Shown here piece after piece: positions 9,416-17,570 of a stretch of 39,089 nt of DNA. The stretch's first letter is position 1, and each line of letters opens with the position of its first letter. The notes below the pieces were generated by a model. The model did not search any database, was not told where the DNA came from, and was given only the letters and a program-made list of their open reading frames with translations. Source of the DNA: an uncultured Mollicutes bacterium (GTDB lineage: Bacteria; Bacillota_I; Bacilli_A; RFN20; CAG-826); the NCBI GenBank assembly GCA_946539555.1, contig CAMNHN010000004.1:1-39089 (forward strand), written 5' to 3'. The translations under genes were made by a program, and so were the position numbers.

Positions 9416-11080
9416 CTATTTATCTAAAGGATCATCACCTGTTGGATTAACAAATGAATAACCAATATTAGTTAAGTGGTCGCCAACTCTTTCAAGTTCA
9501 GTAACAAGTTGTGAATAAAATGGCGAGAGTTCGACATTACATTTGTTTTCTCTTAGTCGATTAAAATGAGCAGTACTTAATTCTTCTTTTAATACATCGA
9601 TTTGTTCTTCGATGTTATGAATTATTTGAATATCAAAAGCTTTGTTATCATCAAAAATATTTAGTGACATATCAAACATTTCTTTAATTAAGGCATACAT
9701 TTTTTGAAATTCTTCGTGAGCAATAGCAGAAAAAGTAAGATCGTTCTCACTCATTTTCTTTGCCATATTCATGAAGTTTGCAGCGTGATCACCAATACGT
9801 TCGATATCGTTAATGACATGGAAATATCCACCAATAACTTTCTCATCTGAAGAAGTGACGTTTGGAGATAATTTAATAAGATATTGAGTAATTGCGTTAT
9901 TAATGTAGTCGATTTTATCTTCCCTTGAGGCTAAATCTTCTTGTAGGGCAAAATCCATTGTCATTAACATATTGAAACCGATGTCCAAATTCTTTTGTGA
10001 AAGATGAGCCATTCTTTCGATTTCTTTTTTAGTTTGATAAAGAGCAAGAGAAGGAGATTTTAAAAGGTTATCATTGATAAATTTAAGTTCTTGTTTTTTC
10101 TTTTCTGCCTCTTTATCTTTAATTAATTTTGTAAATAATTTCTCTAAAGGTTTAATTAAAGGTAAAAATGCAAACATGAAAATTAGATTATAAGTTAGAA
10201 CAAACATAGCAAGAGCTAGTTCGTTATTTTGGAAAACGTTATAGAAGAAATCAGAGATATAATTTCCTTCGCCGTTTTTAAATGGCCATATAAGTAATGT
10301 TAAAAGAGTACAAGTAACAATTCTAATAAAAACACAGATAGCAGAGGTTCTTTTTACGTTTATGTTACCTCCAATTGTAGCAATTAACATAGGAACAACT
10401 GTTCCAATTCCTGCTCCAAGCATCAAATAAAAACCACTTTCTAGATTAATAGCTCCACTACCGACCATAACAATAGCAATACCAGCTGTTGCGCTCGATG
10501 ATTGAACTAGAGCTGTGAATACAACACCTATTAATAAAAGAAGAAGAGGAAAACTGGTTGCATTAAACATGCTTTTAACTAAATCATACATTTCTGGAGA
10601 TGCAGAAGAGGATACACTTGAACTCATTGTTGAAAGACCAAAAAATAAAAGTCCAAGACCCGTAACAATTTCACCTATATTTTTAATTTTTTCTTTTTTA
10701 ATAAACATCATTATAACGCCAATAACAGATAATAAAACAAAATATTTTGATATTGGAAAAGATGATAATGATGCGATTAATCCTGTTACTGTAGTACCAA
10801 TATAAGCACCCAAAATAACAGAAACACCCTGATAAATTGTCATAATTCCAGTTGCAACAAAACCTATTGCCATAATAGATGTTGTGGCACTAGATTGAAC
10901 AAGTGCTGTAGTGGCTACACCGATTCCTAACCCTGCTAAAGAATTATTTTGCGTCTTTTTAAATAAAGTTCTAACACCCTTACCTGTTGACTTTTTCAAA
11001 CCAGATGACATTAAATTCATTCCGACTATAAAGACAGAAATTCCAACTAAAAGTGTTATAATGCTTGAAATTAAATCCAT
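9416..11080 (-). CDS. Na/Pi cotransporter family protein with C-terminal PhoU-like domain
   Basis: GMNLMSSGLKKSTGKGVRTLFKKTQNNSLAGLGIGVATTALVQSSATTSIMAIGFV and second ALVQSSSATAGIAIVM repeat; PhoU-like helices with ERIGDHAANF and ERVGDHLTNI. Confidence 0.9.
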   Translation of the reverse strand: MDLISSIITLLVGISVFIVGMNLMSSGLKKSTGKGVRTLFKKTQNNSLAGLGIGVATTALVQSSATTSIMAIGFVATGIMTIYQGVSVILGAYIGTTVTGLIASLSSFPISKYFVLLSVIGVIMMFIKKEKIKNIGEIVTGLGLLFFGLSTMSSSVSSSASPEMYDLVKSMFNATSFPLLLLLIGVVFTALVQSSSATAGIAIVMVGSGAINLESGFYLMLGAGIGTVVPMLIATIGGNINVKRTSAICVFIRIVTCTLLTLLIWPFKNGEGNYISDFFYNVFQNNELALAMFVLTYNLIFMFAFLPLIKPLEKLFTKLIKDKEAEKKKQELKFINDNLLKSPSLALYQTKKEIERMAHLSQKNLDIGFNMLMTMDFALQEDLASREDKIDYINNAITQYLIKLSPNVTSSDEKVIGGYFHVINDIERIGDHAANFMNMAKKMSENDLTFSAIAHEEFQKMYALIKEMFDMSLNIFDDNKAFDIQIIHNIEEQIDVLKEELSTAHFNRLRENKCNVELSPFYSQLVTELERVGDHLTNIGYSFVNPTGDDPLDK

Positions 11081-11106
11081 AATAAATATTTTAGCATATC
11101 GAAGAC

Positions 11107-11127
11107 CTAATTATTTAAAATAATTAG
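11107..11127. promoter_or_regulatory. Perfect inverted repeat upstream of Na/Pi cotransporter gene
   Basis: CTAATTATTT-A-AAATAATTAG, 10-nt arms, about 27 nt upstream of the minus-strand start at 11080. Confidence 0.4.
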
Positions 11128-11242
11128 AACATTTTTTTGAAAAATATTGAAATTTAAGTAAAATAAATTTTTACATTTTTAGACTTTAACATAATTTTAC
11201 CGATAACCATCGTATAAATTTAAATTTTGAAATATTTAAAAA

Positions 11243-11256
11243 TGAAACCGCTTTCA
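11243..11256. promoter_or_regulatory. cre-like (CcpA) operator
   Basis: TGAAACCGCTTTCA fits the cre consensus TGWAANCGNTNWCA at every position. Confidence 0.6.
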
Positions 11257-11331
11257 GTATTTGCAAAAAAATTATTTAGTATATAGTAATTGCGGTTGAA
11301 CAAATCAACCACGAATTTAGGAGGCTTAACT

Positions 11332-11559
11332 ATGAAATATTATAGTTTAAATGCTGTTATTAATAATGAATACGTTAAGTTCAAAAATAATTTCGCTACT
11401 AGAGATGAAGCTATTGCATATATGTTTGACTATTTAAATAACAATTACATATATGATAATGAAGTTGAAGAAGAATATGCTCTTGATGGCGACAAACACA
11501 ACATTGAATACGTATTAAATAAGAACAACAGATTTAATGTTGAAAGACATTGCTATTAA
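11332..11559 (+). CDS. Small (75 aa) hypothetical protein
   Basis: ATG at 11332 preceded by AGGAGG (about 11320); upstream hairpin and cre-like site; own terminator downstream. ORF track start at 11290 is upstream of the SD. Confidence 0.75.
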   Translation: MKYYSLNAVINNEYVKFKNNFATRDEAIAYMFDYLNNNYIYDNEVEEEYALDGDKHNIEYVLNKNNRFNVERHCY

Positions 11560-11571
11560 TTGAATAAGTAA

Positions 11572-11603
11572 AAAAGAGGTTTTAAAACCTCTTTGATTTT
11601 TTT
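11572..11603 (+). terminator. Rho-independent terminator
   Basis: AAAGAGGTTTTAAAACCTCTTT palindrome followed by a T-run. Confidence 0.75.
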
Positions 11604-11657
11604 GAAAATATCATAGTTTTGTAGGCTTTTTGAGTTTTAAAGCGTGATAGATATCAC
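11604..11657 (-). repeat. Composite B+A intergenic element, minus orientation
   Basis: Reverse complement reads GTGATATCTATCAC - 11 nt - AAAAAGCCTACAAAACTATGATATTTTC. Confidence 0.5.
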
Positions 11658-11916
11658 AATATTTTAAATATTTAGCAATATATTTAATTCTTTATCTTTA
11701 AAGTCAAACTTTGGTGTCTTTAAAAATTTTTGAGAAAGCAAAATAATCCTTTTGCCATGAGGAGCGCTGAACTTATTAAAAGGAAAGAACTCTTTTTAAT
11801 TGGATATTTTGTTTTCATAATAAAAAGATAAATGCAAATACTAAAAAATAAAATATTTATTGTTATAAATTTTGATATTTATAGATAAAAGTAAACAAAA
11901 ATCTTAAAATTATTTT

Positions 11917-12396
11917 ATGAAAAGATTGGTTTTACTTTGTGGTGTTGCTGGAAGCGGCAAATCTACTTATATAAAATTGAATAATCCTTATAAGGATGCG
12001 CATATTTTAGAATGTGATGTCTATCGTAAAAGAGTTACTGGTAGCTATAGAATTATGCCAAAGGACGCCTACAAAGAAGTCTATGATGTTGTAATTAGAG
12101 ATGCTAATAAATTATGTGAAGAAAACGAAAATATTGATGTCATAATTGATTCAACATTTTTAACGAAAGCAAGGAGAAACTACTTTGTTGAAAAGCTTCC
12201 TGGATTTGATTCTTATGAACTTATTATTTTGCATACCTCTGATCCAGCAATTAACTTAAAAAAGAACAAGTTAAGAGAAGAAGAAAAGTGGGTTCCAGAA
12301 AAAACGATTCTCGAAATGTGGCATAGTTATGAAGAACCCGATGAGGAAGAAAAGAAATTTTATAATTTAATCAATATAATTGAAGTTGTCGATTAA
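11917..12396 (+). CDS. P-loop AAA/polynucleotide-kinase-like protein
   Basis: MKRLVLLCGVAGSGKSTYIK Walker A at N-terminus; kinase-like IIDSTFLTKARR. Confidence 0.75.
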   Translation: MKRLVLLCGVAGSGKSTYIKLNNPYKDAHILECDVYRKRVTGSYRIMPKDAYKEVYDVVIRDANKLCEENENIDVIIDSTFLTKARRNYFVEKLPGFDSYELIILHTSDPAINLKKNKLREEEKWVPEKTILEMWHSYEEPDEEEKKFYNLINIIEVVD

Positions 12397-12622
12397 AAGT
12401 TGATTTATCTCAAAAAATTTAAAAATTAATGCGAATAAAAGAATAAAATTTAATTCACGTTTTTTGTTTGTGATTGTTAAAAAGCCTGCAAATCTTAAAT
12501 ATTTTTACTTTTAAATTAGAAAAATTCAATTTTTAAAAACAAAAATTCTTTGATTTTTGATGGTTATTAATTATTGAACTAATAATAAACTATTATTTAA
12601 AATAATTTATAAAGGTTAAATT

Positions 12623-13228
12623 ATGAAAAAAATATTTGATAAAAAACTAAAAATTTTTGGCTTATTTATTAGTGTATTTTCTTTCTTGGCATCATGTTCT
12701 ACCTCTAGAAAAGATGAAAACAACGATTCTTCTGAAAGAGAAGAAGCTATCGTTACAAGAATTCTTGAAGAATCTGATCCAATCGCTGAAATTCATGTTG
12801 GTCCTTTTGAACCTTTAGATGGCGTAGAAGTAAAAGAAGTCGATAGTAATGCTAAAACTTATGGCTCAAGTACAATTCTTGATATGCCAAGAAACAATCC
12901 AATTAATGTCGTTTATGATAATAGCGGAAATCGTACATTACAATCTGTTTCTTGCCTATTAAACAATATTGTTGAAGCAAATAATTATCGCTATGCAATT
13001 GTAGTTTCTGTTGATGTATATTTATCACTTTCATTTTATAAACTTGGCGATGATGTTTATGAAATTGGAGCGTTTAATAATTTTGTTATGGCTTCAGTAA
13101 AATATTCTGCTAAAGCTGTTTTACAACATAGCAACGATGGAAAATTTAAAAATAATTTTGATACAAGGTTATCTTTAACAACCAAAGCTTTATATTATTC
13201 AGCAGACATGATTGATTGGAAAAAATAG
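12623..13228 (+). CDS. Lipoprotein, unknown function
   Basis: Signal peptide with lipobox FLASC; AAAGG upstream of ATG. Confidence 0.75.
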   Translation: MKKIFDKKLKIFGLFISVFSFLASCSTSRKDENNDSSEREEAIVTRILEESDPIAEIHVGPFEPLDGVEVKEVDSNAKTYGSSTILDMPRNNPINVVYDNSGNRTLQSVSCLLNNIVEANNYRYAIVVSVDVYLSLSFYKLGDDVYEIGAFNNFVMASVKYSAKAVLQHSNDGKFKNNFDTRLSLTTKALYYSADMIDWKK

Positions 13229-13243
13229 TAGAGGTGAACAAAT

Positions 13244-14377
13244 ATGAGAAGACAAGGAATTTTAGTTTTAAGTATTTTAATGTCAATTAGCACGCTTTTT
13301 AGCTGTTCTACGCATGAAAACAGTTCTAAAAGTTCGATTTTAGAAAACTGTGCAATCCATCACGATGATGAATTTGGTGGAGCTTATATTGATATTTCAA
13401 TTGATGACTTTAATAAAAAAGGTTTCACGTTTGGAGATAGCGTTTCACTAACTTTTGTAACAGGATTAGAAGTAGTAAAGTATGAAGACCTTGGTTATTT
13501 TAGTGGATATTATGTTCCTGCTGGTCAAGAACTATTAGTTGGCTATAAAGGTTATGACTACATAAAATGTTGTGTAAATTATGGTGAAGATATTTACGCA
13601 AAGCACCATTTTAGTGACGAAACAACGGTCACAATTACAATAAATGAAGCAGGAAAATATAAAGCAGTAGAAGAAACACTTTCAATTTCTTATAGCGATA
13701 AACGTGAAGAATATGATAGCGATGAACAGTTTGCCAATTTTAGAGAAGTTACAGTTGGAAATATCAAACCAGGAAGACTATATCGAGGCGCTTCTCCAAT
13801 TGACAATTCAAGGAAGAGAGCGAATACTGTCGATAATTTATTAAAGAAGAACAATATAGCTTATAACATCGATTTAGCTGATAAATTGGAAAATATTTAC
13901 GTCCAAGACAAATATGTTATTGGCGATTATATGAAAGATTTAATTCAAAACAACAAGTCAGTTTTCTTAGGAATGGCTGCCGCTTATAAAGCTGAAGATT
14001 TTTCAAATAAAATGAAGAAAATGTTCTTAATGATTTTAAATAATGATGGTCCATTTTATGTCCATTGTTTAGAAGGAAAAGATAGAACTGGTTTTGTTTG
14101 TATGGTTATTGAGGCTTTATGTGGAGCAACTTATCAAGATTTAATCGACGATTACTTCATCACTTATAAAAATTATTACGGAATCGAGAAGGGTTCAGAA
14201 AAATATAATGTCATCAAAGAAATGCATATCGATGAGATGATTAGATATGTTTTTAGCTTTGATGAAAAGACAAATCTTTTAAGTGCTGGATATTATTCTA
14301 AAGCTAGAGCCTACTTAGAAAATATAGGTTTAACAGAATCTCAAATTGATGCAGTACAAGAAAAATTTAGTGCTTAA
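13244..14377 (+). CDS. Lipoprotein tyrosine-protein phosphatase
   Basis: Lipobox LFSC; HCLEGKDRTGF (HCxxGKDRTG) P-loop; PGRLYRGASPI preceding motif; GAGGTG SD. Confidence 0.82.
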   Translation: MRRQGILVLSILMSISTLFSCSTHENSSKSSILENCAIHHDDEFGGAYIDISIDDFNKKGFTFGDSVSLTFVTGLEVVKYEDLGYFSGYYVPAGQELLVGYKGYDYIKCCVNYGEDIYAKHHFSDETTVTITINEAGKYKAVEETLSISYSDKREEYDSDEQFANFREVTVGNIKPGRLYRGASPIDNSRKRANTVDNLLKKNNIAYNIDLADKLENIYVQDKYVIGDYMKDLIQNNKSVFLGMAAAYKAEDFSNKMKKMFLMILNNDGPFYVHCLEGKDRTGFVCMVIEALCGATYQDLIDDYFITYKNYYGIEKGSEKYNVIKEMHIDEMIRYVFSFDEKTNLLSAGYYSKARAYLENIGLTESQIDAVQEKFSA

Positions 14378-14402
14378 AATCTATAATTCGATTTTTCAAA
14401 AC

Positions 14403-14467
14403 GTGATAGATATCACACTTAAATTCTGATAAATTGTAAAAAAAGTCTCAAAACTTTAATATTTTAA
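14403..14467 (+). repeat. Composite B+A intergenic element
   Basis: GTGATAGATATCAC followed 21 nt later by AAAAAAAGTCTCAAAACTTTAATATTTT. Confidence 0.45.
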
Positions 14468-14534
14468 TATTAATTTTGTTTTAAAAATTTTTTAAGTTGA
14501 AAAGATTTTAGAAAATAAGTTAAATAAAATTATT

Positions 14535-15242
14535 ATGTTAAAAGTAGCAATTGTTGAAGACGATAAAGAGTATTCAACCTTATTAAAAAGGTTTATTGAA
14601 AAATTTCAACTTGAAACAAAGCGAACACTTAAAGTTGATTGTTTTAGTAATGGACTAAATTTTGTTAGCGAATACGCAGAAGGTTATAACATCGCAATCT
14701 TAGATATTGAAATGCCTATGATGGATGGAATAACTGCAGCTAAAAAAATCAGGGCAGTTGATCAAAATGTAACAATAATTTTTATTACAAACATGGCAAA
14801 ACTTGCTATTAAAGGTTATGAAATTGATGCTCTTGATTTTATGGTTAAGCCTATTGACTACTTTAATTTTTATTTGAAAATGGAAAAAGCAATCCGTATT
14901 CAAGAAAAATATGTTGACGATTTTATGATGATAAACACATACACAGGCAAAGTTAGATTAAAAATTTCTGAAGTTAAATTTGTTGAATCAAATATGCATA
15001 ATCTCGTCTATCACACAATTAATGGAAATTTTGAATGTAGAAATACACTCAAAAATGTTGAAGAAGAACTTGAAAAGCATTATTTTATTAGAGCAAACAA
15101 TTCGGCTTTGGTTAATATGGCATTTATTGAAAAAATAGAGGGTGACAATATTATCATTGATAAGCACACCATTGTTATAAGTAGAAGCAAGAAGAAAGAA
15201 GTTCTTACCGCTGTTGGTATTTTTTATGGCGGAATAAAATAA
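14535..15242 (+). CDS. LytTR family response regulator (AgrA-like)
   Basis: Receiver domain (AILDIEMPMMDG, VKPID) plus LytTR DNA-binding domain (FIRANNSALVNMAFIEKIEGD). Confidence 0.9.
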   Translation: MLKVAIVEDDKEYSTLLKRFIEKFQLETKRTLKVDCFSNGLNFVSEYAEGYNIAILDIEMPMMDGITAAKKIRAVDQNVTIIFITNMAKLAIKGYEIDALDFMVKPIDYFNFYLKMEKAIRIQEKYVDDFMMINTYTGKVRLKISEVKFVESNMHNLVYHTINGNFECRNTLKNVEEELEKHYFIRANNSALVNMAFIEKIEGDNIIIDKHTIVISRSKKKEVLTAVGIFYGGIK

Positions 15243-15243
15243 T

Positions 15244-16533
15244 ATGCTAGCTTTTTATTTACAAATTTTAGCACCTATAGCACTATCATTTATATTTGTT
15301 AAAAGAAAAAAATATTTCTGGATATTGATGCCAATATTGCTTGTTTTAACATGTGTTGCGGCATATTTTATTCGTGAAGATTGGTTAAATGATGTCTTCG
15401 GCAATTTTGGCTACTTTATTTTTTACATTTTAGGCTATTCTTTTGCCGGTGTATCAGTATTTTTGCTTTTTGATATTTCTGCTTTTCCAAAATTATATTT
15501 AGTTACTTTAGCCTTACTTGCTCAAAATTTCTCACATCACTTGTTTAATTTGATAATGAGAATTGTAAATGTCCCATTAACTTCACAATATAACGAAGTA
15601 TGGTGTTTAGTATTGCTTGGTGCAATTTATGTTTGTTTTTATTCGATTTATTTCTATTTCTTCATTTTGAGATTAGGAAAAAGAGGATATGATTCATTGC
15701 CTGGCGCCTTAACTCTTATTACAACTTTGACTTTCTTAGTTGTTATGATCTTTATGGGAGTTTACATAAGACACATCAAAACAGAGATGTTTGATAATCA
15801 TTTCTTTGGAATATTCTATGAAACTTATTCTGTTTTACTTGACCTTTTAATTATATTCATTTCACTTGGTATCTTTAGTATTGCAAGACTAAAAATCGAT
15901 AACGATGAGCTAGAATTACGTTTAATGCTAGAAAGAAAATACTATAAAACCGCAAAACGTAATTTAGAGCAAATTAACATTAAATGTCACGATTTAAAAC
16001 ATCAAATTAACGCATTAAAGTCTCTTGAAGATAGCGAAATTAAAACTCAAACAATTAAAGAACTTGAAAAAGAAGTCTCCATTTATGAAAACATCGCTAA
16101 GACAGGAAACGAAACAATAGATTGTGTTATCACAGAAAAAGCTCTTTTATGTCACGATGAAGGAATATTACTTACTGTTATGGCTGATGGAACCCAACTT
16201 TCATTTTTAAAACACAACGAGATTTATTCTTTACTTGGTAACTTACTTGATAATGCAATTGAAGCGTCTTTAAAAATTGAAGACGAAGAAAAGAGAATTA
16301 TCTCTCTTAAAATTTTTGAAAAGAATAATATTAAAACAATTTCAGTTATTAACTATTACGATAAAGAAGTTGATTGGTTATCAAACGGACTTCCTAAAAC
16401 CTCAAAGAAGGGTAGAGGACACGGATTTGGAACAAAATCAGTTAAATATATCGTTGAAAAACACGACGGAGTTTTAAGTTACGACTATTCAAACAACCTT
16501 TTTTCAGTAAATATCGTTTTCTTGAATAAATAA
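15244..16533 (+). CDS. GHKL sensor histidine kinase (AgrC-like)
   Basis: Multi-TM N-terminus; HDLKHQINAL H-box; LLGNLLDNAIEAS N-box; GHGFGTKSVKYIVEKHDG G-box. Confidence 0.88.
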   Translation: MLAFYLQILAPIALSFIFVKRKKYFWILMPILLVLTCVAAYFIREDWLNDVFGNFGYFIFYILGYSFAGVSVFLLFDISAFPKLYLVTLALLAQNFSHHLFNLIMRIVNVPLTSQYNEVWCLVLLGAIYVCFYSIYFYFFILRLGKRGYDSLPGALTLITTLTFLVVMIFMGVYIRHIKTEMFDNHFFGIFYETYSVLLDLLIIFISLGIFSIARLKIDNDELELRLMLERKYYKTAKRNLEQINIKCHDLKHQINALKSLEDSEIKTQTIKELEKEVSIYENIAKTGNETIDCVITEKALLCHDEGILLTVMADGTQLSFLKHNEIYSLLGNLLDNAIEASLKIEDEEKRIISLKIFEKNNIKTISVINYYDKEVDWLSNGLPKTSKKGRGHGFGTKSVKYIVEKHDGVLSYDYSNNLFSVNIVFLNK

Positions 16534-16538
16534 TAATT

Positions 16539-16568
16539 ACCAAATTTGTCAAAAAATCGACCAAATTT
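16539..16568 (+). promoter_or_regulatory. 21-nt-periodic direct repeat, candidate LytTR-type binding site
   Basis: ACCAAATTT at 16539 and 16560 (offset 21 nt); inverted third copy (AAAATTTGGC) at 16620. Confidence 0.35.
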
Positions 16569-16664
16569 TCCAAAACTTGACAGGTAATGCACTAATTTCT
16601 GCAAGTCTTTCCAAAAACGAAAATTTGGCTTATTTTAATTTAAAATTAAAAATGTAAAAAATTT

Positions 16665-17471
16665 ATGAAACACGTTTTATCAAAATTATTTGTTTTTCTA
16701 CCTTTGCTTTTGAGCACTTCATGTTCATTTTTTTCACCAAATAATAGCGACGAATATGATCCTGCAAAGTGCGAGCAAAAAACAACCGCTTTAACAAACA
16801 AGAAAATTTATTGGTTAGGAAGCAGCGTTACTTTAGGCATGGAAAGCAAGAATACTGCTCTTGCTGAATATATTGATGCAAGAAATGGTTCCGTTTCCGT
16901 TAAAGAAGCTGTAAGCGGAACAACTTTAAGATGCAAAGATTGCAAAGAAAGTTATGTTTCTAGAATGAAAGACGGTAATAAGTTCAAAAAAGATGAAAAA
17001 ATCGATTTCTTTATTTGCCAACTTTCAACAAACGATTGTAAAGAAAAATATAATCGTGAATATGGAATTTTAACTGCAGATAATAAGACTAATTTAAGTG
17101 ATTTTGATACCAACACAACAGTTGGAGCAATGGAATACATAGTTAAATACGTTAGCGATACTTGGAAGTGTCCAGTTTATTTTTATACAAATGCTTATTT
17201 TTCAGATAACGGAGAAAAGAGCATTAGCGACACAAAAGGAAGCGACTACAATTCTTTGATTTCAATCGCTAAAAAATTAAGCGAAAAGTGGAACAAAGTT
17301 GAAAGCGTAAATGTTGATGTAATCGATTTATTCAATGATGTTGAATTTAATTCGATTACAAAAGAACTTTATTCAAATTACATGTTTGATGCAATCCACC
17401 CATTTAGAAAAGGTTATTTAGAATGGTGGACACCAAAAGTAGAAGAATTTCTACTTAACAAATTAGGTTAA
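16665..17471 (+). CDS. SGNH/GDSL-like hydrolase lipoprotein
   Basis: Lipobox LLSTSC; WLGSSVTLGM (GDS-like block), FICQLSTND, and DAIHPFRKGY (DxxH) motifs. Confidence 0.78.
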   Translation: MKHVLSKLFVFLPLLLSTSCSFFSPNNSDEYDPAKCEQKTTALTNKKIYWLGSSVTLGMESKNTALAEYIDARNGSVSVKEAVSGTTLRCKDCKESYVSRMKDGNKFKKDEKIDFFICQLSTNDCKEKYNREYGILTADNKTNLSDFDTNTTVGAMEYIVKYVSDTWKCPVYFYTNAYFSDNGEKSISDTKGSDYNSLISIAKKLSEKWNKVESVNVDVIDLFNDVEFNSITKELYSNYMFDAIHPFRKGYLEWWTPKVEEFLLNKLG

Positions 17472-17570
17472 AACTTAGAAATAAGTATTAATTATATGCT
17501 TCAAAATTAGCTACTTTGAAGCAAATAAGAGTATTAAGATGCGCGATTAATACCCTTGGAAAGGAAGAAA

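Noticed and set aside
10515-11123. Plus-strand ORFs opposite the Na/Pi cotransporter
   Set aside because: Antisense shadows of a well-supported conserved gene; no SD or recognisable domain.
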